Part shown: one piece after another, positions 10,909-18,753 of the stretch
How positions within the stretch are numbered: the first letter of the stretch is position 1
Layout: each line of letters begins with the position of its first letter
Origin: Flavobacterium tagetis
GTDB lineage: Bacteria > Bacteroidota > Bacteroidia > Flavobacteriales > Flavobacteriaceae
Reading direction: 5' to 3'
DNA: 64,000 bases
Assembly: GCF_016735615.1 (NCBI RefSeq)
Contig: NZ_JAERSF010000002.1
Location: 186,001 to 250,000, forward strand
Notes under the pieces: model-generated
The model's input: only the letters and a program-made list of their open reading frames with translations
Databases searched by the model: none
What the model was told of the DNA's origin: nothing
Program-made: the position numbers and the translations under genes

Positions 10909-10964
10909 CTTAATTGATTTGTTTTTAAATATTTAATGCCGTTTTTATCGATAACTTGACGGGA

Positions 10965-10972
10965 CAAAAGTA
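10965..10972 (-). promoter_or_regulatory. -7 promoter element for the agmatine deiminase-family gene
   Basis: The minus strand reads TACTTTTG (TAnnTTTG), about 57 bp before the ATG at 10908. A palindrome at 10995-11011 lies where the -33 region should be. Confidence 0.55.
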
Positions 10973-10994
10973 TTTCTAAATAGTAATTGAGAAG

Positions 10995-11011
10995 TTGTCC
11001 AAAATGGACAA
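10995..11011. promoter_or_regulatory. Palindrome TTGTCC-AAAAT-GGACAA, possible operator
   Basis: This 17-bp perfect palindrome lies two bases beyond the stop of the AraC/GyrI gene and 22 bp upstream of the -7 element of the deiminase gene. That is the normal position for a transcription-factor site. It has no T run, so it is not an obvious terminator. The regulator is unknown; the adjacent AraC protein is the natural candidate. Confidence 0.45.
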
Positions 11012-11012
11012 T

Positions 11013-11834
11013 TTAAATAAGAGGAATATAAATAGCTGTAAGATAATCGGCTGGTGTATTGCAATTTGAATCGTTTTTGATGTACTCTTCAATAACCGGT
11101 AAATGAGATATTTCAATGTCATTTTGAAGAAACCATCCGCCAAAAATTTGCTGATAAGTATCTTCCAGCGTTTCATAACATCCGTGATGGAAAAAACGGG
11201 CATATTCGCCTCCAAAAAGCTTTTTTACTGGAAGATTTTTCAGAATGGCTTTGGTAACGATACAGGCTTCATACGTACATTTCGATTTTTCTGTAATTAC
11301 AATATCATCTGTAATAATACCAAAGTAATCTGAAATGGGGTCTTTAATTTCATTTTCTAATAAAGAATCCCAAAGCGTTTCTATCTCAGGATTAATATAG
11401 GAAGTTTTACAGCTGGAATAATAAGCAGTTATTTCTGGAATGAAAACAATTTCTGGTTCTGAAAAAGCAATAAATTCTTTTGGATGAAAATCATTAAGCA
11501 GGAATTCTTTTTGATTTCTAGCTTTAGAAGGAGAATAATTAAAATGTTTTTTGAAAGTTTTGGAAAAAGACTGTACATCTGCAAAGCCAACTTCAAGAGC
11601 AATATCTGAAATTTGTGTATTAGAATATAAAAGCTTTTTGTATCCGTTTTCTATTTTTAACCTTGTCTGATAAGCACCAATTGTTTCCCGAAATAAAGAA
11701 TAAAAAACGCGCTGTAAATTTCTATAAGAATAACTGGAAATATCTTCAAGATCACTTATTGAGATAATTTGATTGTAATGTATCTCAATATGATTTCTGG
11801 TATTATAAATGCGCTTTAGATTAAAATCATTCAT
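11013..11834 (-). CDS. AraC-family regulator with GyrI-like effector domain
   Basis: The 273-residue protein has an N-terminal AraC helix-turn-helix pair (about residues 10-105, with SDIALEVGFADVQSFSKTFKKHFNYSPSKAR split across the second motif). A GyrI-like ligand-binding domain follows (about 120-270, ending DYLTAIYIPL). This MarA/Rob-like order is typical of regulators that sense small molecules. It lies upstream of and on the same strand as the agmatine deiminase-family gene, which it may control. The ligand is unknown. Confidence 0.88.
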   Translation of the reverse strand: MNDFNLKRIYNTRNHIEIHYNQIISISDLEDISSYSYRNLQRVFYSLFRETIGAYQTRLKIENGYKKLLYSNTQISDIALEVGFADVQSFSKTFKKHFNYSPSKARNQKEFLLNDFHPKEFIAFSEPEIVFIPEITAYYSSCKTSYINPEIETLWDSLLENEIKDPISDYFGIITDDIVITEKSKCTYEACIVTKAILKNLPVKKLFGGEYARFFHHGCYETLEDTYQQIFGGWFLQNDIEISHLPVIEEYIKNDSNCNTPADYLTAIYIPLI

Positions 11835-11914
11835 TTTTATCCAGTTTTAGAGTCTTAATCTCGGTCTGCAGGATTATTTAAGGCTGAAACTGTAAATCTG
11901 AGGCTGAGCAATCT

Positions 11915-12595
11915 TTAGTGCCCTTCTAATAAATCTGGACGCCTGTTTTTTGTGTGTTCGTAAGCCATGTCTTCGCGCCACTTGTCGATTTTGGCAGCAT
12001 GTCCGCTGGTTAAAACTTCTGGAACTTTCCATCCTTTGTAATCTGCAGGTCTTGTATAGATTGGGCCAGACAATAAATTGTCCTGAAAACTATCTGTCAA
12101 AGCTGAGGTTTCGTCACTTAAAACACCAGGAATTAATCGGATTAAAGCATCAGACAAAACTATTGCCCCTAGTTCTCCTCCCGATAAAACATAATCTCCA
12201 ATAGAAATTTCTTTAGTAATAAAATGATCTCTAACTCTTTGATCAACACCTTTGTAATGTCCGCATAAAATGATAATGTTTTCATACATCGACATTTTAT
12301 TGGCCATTTTCTGGTTTAAAGTTTCGCCGTCAGGAGACATATAAATTACTTCATCGTATTCGCGCTGGCTTTTCAAATGTGTAATGCAATCATCAATGGG
12401 CTGAATTGTCATTACCATTCCAGCACCTCCGCCAAAAGGATAATCATCTACACTTTTCTGTCTGTTTGTGCTATAATCACGAAGATTGTGAAAATGCACT
12501 TCGACCAAACCTTTATCAATGGCGCGTTTCATAATTGAGGCCTCAAACGGGCTCCTTAATAATTCAGGTAAAAGAGTAATAATGTCAATTCGCAT
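11915..12595 (-). CDS. trmD: tRNA (guanine-37-N1)-methyltransferase TrmD
   Basis: TrmD methylates G37 next to the anticodon to prevent frameshifting. The protein begins [13 protein letters not shown]. It contains the trefoil-knot SAM-binding signatures [19 protein letters not shown] and [13 protein letters not shown], and has the family's C-terminal helical domain. The frame is open to 12622, but that would start at a TTG inside the -7 element at 12620-12627, so the ATG at 12595 is the start (226 residues). Confidence 0.96.
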   Translation of the reverse strand: MRIDIITLLPELLRSPFEASIMKRAIDKGLVEVHFHNLRDYSTNRQKSVDDYPFGGGAGMVMTIQPIDDCITHLKSQREYDEVIYMSPDGETLNQKMANKMSMYENIIILCGHYKGVDQRVRDHFITKEISIGDYVLSGGELGAIVLSDALIRLIPGVLSDETSALTDSFQDNLLSGPIYTRPADYKGWKVPEVLTSGHAAKIDKWREDMAYEHTKNRRPDLLEGH

Positions 12596-12619
12596 CTTTA
12601 TTCGATAATTTCTTGCTGG

Positions 12620-12627
12620 CAAAGATA
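12620..12627 (-). promoter_or_regulatory. -7 promoter element for trmD
   Basis: The minus strand reads TATCTTTG, a perfect TAnnTTTG match 25 bp upstream of the trmD ATG. It also excludes the longer reading-frame start. Confidence 0.6.
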
Positions 12628-12774
12628 CAAATAATGCATAGAGTCTTTTGGTAATAATTATATAACATACTTATTAAATTATGTAAAAAGGATTGTAGTA
12701 ACTTTAATTATCATTACAAGATTAATTGTCAGTAGGATAACAACCAAGTCCAAACGTAAATTCAAACACTTATT

Positions 12775-13131
12775 ATGAAAAAAACAATATTAATGTCCGC
12801 ATTGCTTGCACTCTTTGTATTCTCCTGTGCGAGCACTAGCTCAGCTACGGTCGCTGTGGGAGAAGCTAAATCGAAAGTGCTTAAAACCTTAGGAAATCCA
12901 GTAAGAACTTTAGATAATAATCAAAATGGAGAAATTCTCGTTTATGCTGATCAAGTCTTTACTGAAGACGGAACAACGTCATTGGCCGGAGCAAATTATT
13001 GGCGTTACAATTATGTCTATATAAATAAAGAAGGTAAAGTGACATCAACACGACAAGAGAAACAGAATTATCCGCCTCAAGCAATTGATTCTGTAAAAAT
13101 GGAAGGATTAAATCTATTGACATCTAAATAA
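12775..13131 (+). CDS. BamE/SmpA-like small lipoprotein
   Basis: The 118-residue protein has a lipoprotein signal (VFSCAS) and a short periplasmic domain. Its VAVGEAKSKVLKTLGNPVRTLDNN segment resembles the helix-and-turn motif of the SmpA/OmlA (BamE) fold. Whether it works with the BAM complex is not shown by the sequence; many short BamE-like lipoproteins have other or unknown roles. It is the first of a run of plus-strand genes. Confidence 0.6.
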   Translation: MKKTILMSALLALFVFSCASTSSATVAVGEAKSKVLKTLGNPVRTLDNNQNGEILVYADQVFTEDGTTSLAGANYWRYNYVYINKEGKVTSTRQEKQNYPPQAIDSVKMEGLNLLTSK

Positions 13132-13199
13132 ATTTATCCGAAATATTTTTAAACAATTCGTATTTTTAGATTTATTTAGAAATACGAATTGTTTATTTA

Positions 13200-13736
13200 A
13201 TGACTTCATCAAAAATAAAAATCCTTGCTATATCTGGAAGTACGAGAAGTAATTCTAGTAACTTTAAAATTCTGAAATACATTTCGAATTATTTAAAACC
13301 TGAATTTGAAGTAGAGTTTTTTGAAGATTTAGAGCATCTTCCGCATTTTAATCCAGATTTAGATACAGATAATCCTCCACAAGAAATCACTTCATTTAGA
13401 AATAAAATTATAAGTGCCGATGGAGTTCTCATTTGCACTCCCGAATATGTGTTCAGTCTTCCCGGGAGTTTAAAGAATGCTTTAGAATGGTGTGTTTCAA
13501 CAACTATCTTTTCAAACAAAAAAACGGGTCTTATTACAGCTTCTGCTTCAGGCGAAATAGGACACGAGCAGCTAATGTTAGTAATGAAAACGCTTGAAGC
13601 TAAATTTGATGAAGCGACGCAGCTTTTAATTCAAGGCGTACGCGGAAAAGTGAATGCTGAAGGAGAAATAGTTTCGGAACAGACTGAAAATGCACTTCAA
13701 AATTTTGCAAAAAACTTTAAGAATCAATTTTTATAA
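13200..13736 (+). CDS. NADPH-dependent FMN reductase-family flavoprotein
   Basis: The 178-residue flavodoxin-like protein has the start KILAISGSTRSNSSN, which binds the FMN phosphate, and the TPEYVFSLPGSLKNALEW motif typical of the NADPH-dependent FMN reductase family. It probably uses NAD(P)H to reduce FMN, quinones or a similar acceptor in the cytoplasm. It lies 33 bp before the TIM-barrel isomerase gene and may be co-transcribed with it. Confidence 0.85.
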   Translation: MTSSKIKILAISGSTRSNSSNFKILKYISNYLKPEFEVEFFEDLEHLPHFNPDLDTDNPPQEITSFRNKIISADGVLICTPEYVFSLPGSLKNALEWCVSTTIFSNKKTGLITASASGEIGHEQLMLVMKTLEAKFDEATQLLIQGVRGKVNAEGEIVSEQTENALQNFAKNFKNQFL

Positions 13737-13768
13737 TATATTTACTTTCTGAAATTTAAATCATTAAA

Positions 13769-14641
13769 ATGATTAGCAGAAGAAACTTTATCGTAACCAC
13801 AGGTCTTGTTGCAACAGCAGTTTTGGCTTCACCATCATTTGCATTTTCTATGAATAAAAAAGAAATAGGTTTACAGCTGTATACACTTCGTGATGAACTT
13901 CCTAAAGATGTAAAAGGAACTTTAGAAAAAGTTGCTAAATCAGGTTATACGACCGTTGAAACATACGGTTTTTCAATTAAAGATCAGTTTTGGGGATTAA
14001 AGCCTGAAGAATTAAAAAAGATTTTAGATGATAATGGACTGAAAGCAGTTAGCGGACATTATAATTTAGGAAGTTTTTTATATGACGGAAATACTGCAGA
14101 ATTAATCGCCGCAATTGAGGCTGCAAAAGTTCTTAAAAATGAATTTCTGACTGTTCCATGGATTGATGAACCTTTTAGGAGAAATATTGAAGATTATAAA
14201 AAGATTGCTTCCCGAGTAAATGAAGCCGCAAAAATGTGCAAAAAAGCAGGCTTGAAACTGGCTTATCACAATCATGATTTTGAGTTTAAAAAATATGATG
14301 GCGTTACAGGTTACGAAATTCTATTAAAGGAGACCGACAAAGATTTGGTTTATTTTGAATTGGATTTGTATTGGGTAGTTCATTCTGGAAATGATCCTTT
14401 GAAACTATTTAAAGAAAATCCAGGCCGTTTCAAAATGTGGCATGTGAAAGATAAAGATAAGAATAATAGCGATTTGAATACTGAAGTAGGTTCTGGAACA
14501 ATTGATTTTAAACCCTTTTTCGCAGCGGCAATAAAATCAGGAATGATTCATTTTTTTGTAGAACAGGAAAATAATTTTGCTTCTGATTCTTTTGATTCGA
14601 TTAAAAAAAGCTGTGATTTTATTTCGAAGAATTTAATCTAA
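13769..14641 (+). CDS. Exported sugar phosphate isomerase/epimerase-family TIM-barrel protein
   Basis: The 290-residue protein starts with a twin-arginine signal (ISRRNFIVTTG), so it is exported folded. It continues as an AP-endonuclease-2-like TIM barrel (GLQLYTLRDEL, YHNHDFEFK, FELDLYWVVHSG, MWHVKDKD, VEQENNF). The glutamate, aspartate and histidine residues in these motifs match the metal site of the xylose-isomerase-like family. The substrate is unknown; a sugar or inositol derivative is usual. The next gene starts 10 bp later, so it belongs to an operon with the archaemetzincin and cupin genes. Confidence 0.85.
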   Translation: MISRRNFIVTTGLVATAVLASPSFAFSMNKKEIGLQLYTLRDELPKDVKGTLEKVAKSGYTTVETYGFSIKDQFWGLKPEELKKILDDNGLKAVSGHYNLGSFLYDGNTAELIAAIEAAKVLKNEFLTVPWIDEPFRRNIEDYKKIASRVNEAAKMCKKAGLKLAYHNHDFEFKKYDGVTGYEILLKETDKDLVYFELDLYWVVHSGNDPLKLFKENPGRFKMWHVKDKDKNNSDLNTEVGSGTIDFKPFFAAAIKSGMIHFFVEQENNFASDSFDSIKKSCDFISKNLI

Positions 14642-14651
14642 TTCATAGTTT

Positions 14652-15563
14652 ATGAAGAAGATGTTTTTGCTGGTATTTGTGATTCTTTTGTCTTGTCAAT
14701 CTGATAAAAAAGAAAAGACAAATTTAAAGACATCGTCAATTCCGAAGCAAATTTTACCGCCTCAACCTTATTTTGTAGATATTAAAGTTAATGATGTTAA
14801 GCTTGGGAAGCCAACCTATGGAGATTGGTTATTTTCTCATAAAGAAAACGGACAAAGTTTCGAACAATTTGTTCGAACTAAACATGTTGTCCCAACCAAA
14901 GAAGAAAATATTATTTATTTGCAACCTATTGGAAAATTTGATTCAATGCAAATAAAACAAATAGAACTAGTTCGTCACTATCTGCAAATATTTTTTCAGT
15001 TGGAAACTAAGGTTTTAGGTAATGTTTCAAATGATAAAATTCCGAATCATGCTAGACGAATTGGGGACGTTGGGCAAGAACAGTTTTTAGCGGGATATAT
15101 TTTGACCGATGTTTTAAAAGAAGAAAATCCTAGTAATAGAATTGCTTTGATGGCAATAACTGAAAAAGATTTATATCCAAAACCCGAATGGAATTATGTT
15201 TTTGGATTGGCATCTTATAGAGATAAAATTGCAGTAAGTTCTATTTATAGAATGCAAAAAGAAGCCGATTTTAGTTTAGCTTTAGAAAGATTGCTGAAGA
15301 TTTGCTCTCACGAAATAGGCCATATGTTTGGTTTGCATCATTGTATTGAAGCCAGTTGCGTCATGAATGGGACTAATAGTATGACAGAGACAGATTCGCA
15401 TTCTATTAGATTGTGTTCGCTTTGCCAGAGGAAATTAAATTCAGGATTTAAATATGATAATTTAAAAAGGCTGAAAGAGCTTGAAGAATTCTTTCAAAAA
15501 AATAATCTAAATGAAGGATTGGTGTTAATGAAAAAAGATTTTGAAAAAATTAAAAATAAATAA
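14652..15563 (+). CDS. Archaemetzincin-family zinc protease, lipoprotein
   Basis: The 303-residue protein has a lipobox (VILLSC) and the archaemetzincin (peptidase M54) signature near residue 220: HEIGHMFGLHHC, then four residues to a cysteine, VM, and 16 residues to CSLC. This gives the catalytic zinc site plus the structural four-cysteine zinc site specific to the family. Archaemetzincins are usually cytosolic, so the lipoprotein signal is notable. No physiological substrate is known for bacterial members. It is tightly spaced within the isomerase-cupin operon. Confidence 0.9.
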   Translation: MKKMFLLVFVILLSCQSDKKEKTNLKTSSIPKQILPPQPYFVDIKVNDVKLGKPTYGDWLFSHKENGQSFEQFVRTKHVVPTKEENIIYLQPIGKFDSMQIKQIELVRHYLQIFFQLETKVLGNVSNDKIPNHARRIGDVGQEQFLAGYILTDVLKEENPSNRIALMAITEKDLYPKPEWNYVFGLASYRDKIAVSSIYRMQKEADFSLALERLLKICSHEIGHMFGLHHCIEASCVMNGTNSMTETDSHSIRLCSLCQRKLNSGFKYDNLKRLKELEEFFQKNNLNEGLVLMKKDFEKIKNK

Positions 15564-15565
15564 AG

Positions 15566-15907
15566 ATGAGTACTAGCAAACAATTTATAAAAGGAGACGA
15601 AATAGAGTGGGAAGTAGTTGGTGAAGGAATAAAGCGTAAAATTTTAGCTTTTGACGACAGAGTGATGCTGGTAAACGTTCATTTTGAAAAAGGCGGAATC
15701 GGTACTTTACACGATCATTATCACTCACAAGTTACTTACATTGCAAGCGGAAAATTTGATGTTACAATCAGCGGAGTAACGCAGACTTTAAAAGAAGGCG
15801 ATAGTTTTTATATTCCGCCTCATGCTGTTCATGGAGTTGTATGCTTGGAAACTGGTATGCTGACAGATGTTTTTAGTCCTGCTAGAGAAGATTTTTTGAA
15901 CTATTAA
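15566..15907 (+). CDS. Single-domain cupin protein, KdgF-like
   Basis: The 113-residue protein is one cupin barrel. Motif 1 is seen as GTLHDHYHSQVTYIASGKF and motif 2 as GDSFYIPPHAVHGV, with the three histidines and glutamine/glutamate positions of a metal site. It resembles KdgF, which linearises unsaturated uronates from pectin or alginate breakdown. It starts two bases after the archaemetzincin gene, so it is translationally coupled to it. No uronate pathway genes are nearby, so the KdgF activity is not confirmed. Confidence 0.75.
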   Translation: MSTSKQFIKGDEIEWEVVGEGIKRKILAFDDRVMLVNVHFEKGGIGTLHDHYHSQVTYIASGKFDVTISGVTQTLKEGDSFYIPPHAVHGVVCLETGMLTDVFSPAREDFLNY

Positions 15908-15924
15908 AAGCTTAATAAAAATAC

Positions 15925-16010
15925 AACCATATAAGTGCTTTAAGAAAATTTAAGTTTGGCTTTAAATTTCGCAAGATGTTTTTAAATGAGCTTATATCAC
16001 TTATATGGTT
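15925..16010. repeat. ACCATATAAGTG long-span inverted repeat
   Basis: Thirteen bases at 15925-15937 are the exact reverse complement of 15998-16010, across a 60-base AT-rich spacer, and the right arm is followed by an A run. It lies between the cupin gene and the MFS gene. It may act as a terminator for the upstream operon, but the large loop is unusual for that. I believe similar words occur in gaps of other Flavobacterium genomes. Confidence 0.55.
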
Positions 16011-16065
16011 TAAAAAAAACTTAAAAATTATACTTTTTTTAAAGTTTTGCTAAAGATTAGAGTGG

Positions 16066-16073
16066 TATTTTTG
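16066..16073 (+). promoter_or_regulatory. -7 promoter element for the MFS transporter
   Basis: TATTTTTG matches TAnnTTTG and ends only four bases before the ATG at 16078. TTTTG at 16045-16049 gives a possible -33 TTG with a 16-bp spacer. The predicted transcript starts at or next to the start codon, so the mRNA is probably leaderless. Confidence 0.6.
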
Positions 16074-16077
16074 CAGC

Positions 16078-17262
16078 ATGAATTTATCTAAAACTAATGT
16101 ACTGTTTATGGCAGTTTGCACTGGTCTTATAGTTGCAAATCTTTATTACTGCCAGCCTTTGATTGTTTTAATTGCTAACGAATTTAAAATTCCTGAAGCC
16201 AGTGCCGGAACTATAACGTATCTAACTCAGGCGGGTTATGCTATTGGGTTATTTTTTATGGTACCGCTTGGCGATAAAATAGAACGAAAAAGGCAAATTT
16301 TAATGACGACTTTTGCTACTGTAATTGCCTTATTGATTGCAGCAACAGCAAAGAGTTTTCTTGTTTTACAAATTGCTTCACTGCTAATCGGAATCACATC
16401 GATTGTACCACAGCTTATTTTGCCATTGGCCGCTTCTTTGAGCGCACCTGAACAAAGAGGAAAAGTTGTTGGAGCTATTATGAGCGGACTATTAGTCGGA
16501 ATTTTGCTTTCGCGAACTTTAAGCGGTTTTATCGGCCAAGTGTTAGGCTGGAGATCGATGTTTTATATCGCAGCCGGAATTTGTCTTTTGATCTTTTTTG
16601 TAATTCAAAGCAAATTCCCAGTTAATAAGCCTCAGTTTAAAGGAACTTACGGGCAATTAATTAAGTCTTTATTTACGCTAATAAAAACACAGCCTGTTTT
16701 GCGCGAAGCTACAGCAATTAATGTTTTCAGTTTTGCTCAGTTTGGAGCATTTTGGACTACAATGGTACTTTTGCTTTCTGGAGAGCCTTTCGATTTTAAT
16801 AGTGCAACAATTGGTTTGTTCGGAATTGTTGGTGCATCTGGAGCTTTAGCAGCACCTCTTGTTGGTAAACTTGGGGATAAAGGAAACTCAAGAATTGCAG
16901 TTGGTTATGGTATTTTATTGGTTTTAATCAGCTTTTTGATTTTTTATTTTTCAATCGAAAGTGTGATCGGAATCGCAATTGGAATTGTATTTATTGATAT
17001 CGGAATTCAAGGTGTTCATATCTCTAATCAAACAAGAGTATATTCGTTATTGCCAGAAGCAAGAAACAGATTAAACACTGTATTTATGTCGTTGACATTT
17101 TTAGGAACGGCAGCAGGATCTGCATACGGTTTGCTATTATGGAAAATGGGTGGATGGCAGTACGTAACAATCGGCTGTATGGTCTTATCTTTATTATCAT
17201 TAACGATTTACGGACTTACTTATAAATCAAAATCTAAAAAAGCGAAAGCGCAAATTGATTAA
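16078..17262 (+). CDS. MFS transporter
   Basis: The 394-residue integral membrane protein has about twelve hydrophobic segments. It carries the major-facilitator motif after segment 2 (PLGDKIERKRQI), the second-half equivalent VGKLGDKGNSR, and a PQLILPLAASL segment typical of drug/proton antiporter-like MFS proteins. It probably exports a small molecule, but the substrate cannot be inferred. It appears to be transcribed alone from a promoter that would give a leaderless message. Confidence 0.88.
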   Translation: MNLSKTNVLFMAVCTGLIVANLYYCQPLIVLIANEFKIPEASAGTITYLTQAGYAIGLFFMVPLGDKIERKRQILMTTFATVIALLIAATAKSFLVLQIASLLIGITSIVPQLILPLAASLSAPEQRGKVVGAIMSGLLVGILLSRTLSGFIGQVLGWRSMFYIAAGICLLIFFVIQSKFPVNKPQFKGTYGQLIKSLFTLIKTQPVLREATAINVFSFAQFGAFWTTMVLLLSGEPFDFNSATIGLFGIVGASGALAAPLVGKLGDKGNSRIAVGYGILLVLISFLIFYFSIESVIGIAIGIVFIDIGIQGVHISNQTRVYSLLPEARNRLNTVFMSLTFLGTAAGSAYGLLLWKMGGWQYVTIGCMVLSLLSLTIYGLTYKSKSKKAKAQID

Positions 17263-17274
17263 AAAATTAATTTG

Positions 17275-17282
17275 TAAATTTG
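17275..17282 (+). promoter_or_regulatory. -7 promoter element for the dual immunophilin gene
   Basis: TAAATTTG matches TAnnTTTG and lies 23 bp upstream of the ATG at 17305, giving the gene its own promoter despite the short gap from the MFS gene. Confidence 0.6.
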
Positions 17283-17304
17283 CGTTCAAATTAAAAATAA
17301 CAAC

Positions 17305-18237
17305 ATGGAAAACGGAATATACGCTAAATTCAATACTAGCAAAGGTTCAATTTTAGTAAAATTGACACACGATTTGACACCAGGAACTGTAGGTAACTTT
17401 GTTGCTCTTGCAGAAGGAAATATGGAAAATAAAGTAAAACCTCAAGGGCAAAAATTCTATGACGGATTAACTTTCCATAGAGTAATTGCAGATTTCATGA
17501 TTCAGGGAGGTTGCCCAAAAGGAACAGGAACTGGAGATCCAGGTTACAAATTTGATGATGAGTTTCACCCAAGTTTAAAACACGACCGTCCAGGAGTTTT
17601 GTCTATGGCAAATTCTGGTCCAGGAAGTAATGGTTCTCAATTCTTTATTACTCACGTTCCAACTCCTTGGTTAGATAACAAACACAGTGTTTTTGGATAC
17701 GTTGTTGAAGGACAAGACGTTGTTGATGCTGTTGCTCAAGGTGACAATTTAGAGTCTGTTGAAATTATTAGAGTTGGAGAAGAAGCTCAAAAATGGAATG
17801 CAATTGAAGCTTTCATCGGCTTAAAAGGTGCTCGTATGAAACGTGAGGCAGCTTTAAAAGCAGAATCTGAAGCAAAAATGGAACAATTAGCTGCTGGTTT
17901 TGATAGAACAGAAAGCGGTTTACGTTATAAAATGATTCAAAAAGGTGAAGGTAAAAAAGCTGAAGCAGGAAAAACTGTTTCTGTTCACTACGAAGGATCT
18001 TTAGATAACGGAAAAGTATTTGATTCTTCTTACCCACGTAAAAAACCAATCGAATTCAAATTAGGAATAGGACAAGTTATTGAAGGATGGGACGAAGGTA
18101 TTGCTTTATTACAAGTTGGAGACAAAGCTCGTTTTGTAATTCCATCTGATTTAGCTTACGGTCCATCTGGTGCTGGAGGAGTTATTCCGCCAAATGCAGT
18201 TTTAATTTTCGACGTTGAATTAATGGACGTAAAATAA
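17305..18237 (+). CDS. Dual-family immunophilin: cyclophilin-FKBP fusion peptidyl-prolyl isomerase
   Basis: Two unrelated prolyl-isomerase folds are joined in 310 residues. Residues 5-165 form a cyclophilin ([45 protein letters not shown]). Residues 205-310 form an FKBP domain ([64 protein letters not shown]). A charged helical linker lies between them. No signal peptide is seen, so it should act on cytoplasmic proteins. This order matches the CFBP class described from Flavobacterium johnsoniae and Treponema. Confidence 0.95.
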   Translation: MENGIYAKFNTSKGSILVKLTHDLTPGTVGNFVALAEGNMENKVKPQGQKFYDGLTFHRVIADFMIQGGCPKGTGTGDPGYKFDDEFHPSLKHDRPGVLSMANSGPGSNGSQFFITHVPTPWLDNKHSVFGYVVEGQDVVDAVAQGDNLESVEIIRVGEEAQKWNAIEAFIGLKGARMKREAALKAESEAKMEQLAAGFDRTESGLRYKMIQKGEGKKAEAGKTVSVHYEGSLDNGKVFDSSYPRKKPIEFKLGIGQVIEGWDEGIALLQVGDKARFVIPSDLAYGPSGAGGVIPPNAVLIFDVELMDVK

Positions 18238-18272
18238 GATTTTAGAAGCAATTTAGCATTGTTTTAAATAAT

Positions 18273-18305
18273 AATCCCATATGCCACGGCGTATGGGATT
18301 TTTTT
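18273..18305 (+). terminator. Intrinsic terminator of the immunophilin gene
   Basis: The hairpin AATCCCATATGCC / GGCGTATGGGATT (18273-18285 with 18288-18300, one G-T pair) is followed by a T run, 35 bp after the stop codon. Confidence 0.85.
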
Positions 18306-18342
18306 ATATTTACTTCAATTAAAAAAAAAACAAAACCAAGAA

Positions 18343-18648
18343 ATGAAAAAAGCGATTTTAAGTTTAATGACCATAGCGTTGTTTGCAGCGGCATGTGGCA
18401 CTAAAAAAACGGCTGTTGCAGAAACTGCTCCTGTCGAAAAGGAAATTAAAGCGAAAGAATTAACACCTGAATTGGCAGCAGGTAAGAGCCTTTACGAGAA
18501 TAGCTGTGCTAGATGCCATAAGCTTTACGAACCAAAAGAGTATACGAAAACAGAATGGACACCGATTTTGGTAAAAATGGGTAAAAAAGCAAAATTAGAC
18601 GAAACTCAAATGGCTTCAATTACAAATTATATTGATTCACAATTGTAA
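18343..18648 (+). CDS. Small c-type cytochrome lipoprotein
   Basis: The 101-residue protein has a lipobox (LFAAAC) and one haem-attachment motif, CARCH, near residue 57. A methionine about 25 residues from the C-terminus is a candidate axial ligand. It should be a membrane-anchored monohaem electron carrier in the periplasm. No oxidase or other partner is encoded nearby, so its redox partner is unknown. A strong terminator follows. Confidence 0.82.
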   Translation: MKKAILSLMTIALFAAACGTKKTAVAETAPVEKEIKAKELTPELAAGKSLYENSCARCHKLYEPKEYTKTEWTPILVKMGKKAKLDETQMASITNYIDSQL

Positions 18649-18670
18649 TTTTGATTTGAGTAATAAGCAT

Positions 18671-18700
18671 AAAAAAACTGTTCGATAGAACAGTTTTTTT
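18671..18700. terminator. Intrinsic terminator downstream of the cytochrome gene
   Basis: A symmetric hairpin (ACTGTTC-GATA-GAACAGT) with A and T runs on both sides lies between two convergent genes. It can terminate the plus-strand cytochrome transcript, and possibly the opposite one. Confidence 0.82.
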
Positions 18701-18718
18701 ATTTTCAAATAGATATAA

Positions 18719-18750
18719 AAAAAACACCGTCACAGAATGAGGTGTTTTTA
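18719..18750 (-). terminator. Intrinsic terminator of the GreA-family gene
   Basis: Stem 18720-18728 with 18741-18749 (AAAAACACC / GGTGTTTTT), with a T run on the minus strand, lies directly after the stop codon at 18754. Confidence 0.75.
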
Positions 18751-18753
18751 AAC

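Noticed and set aside
12596..12622. Longer trmD frame starting at TTG 12622
   Set aside because: The TTG is inside the -7 element, and the family begins at MRIDIIT.
13289..13519. Minus-strand reading frame antisense to the FMN reductase gene
   Set aside because: It lies wholly inside a well-supported flavoprotein gene and has no homology or promoter.
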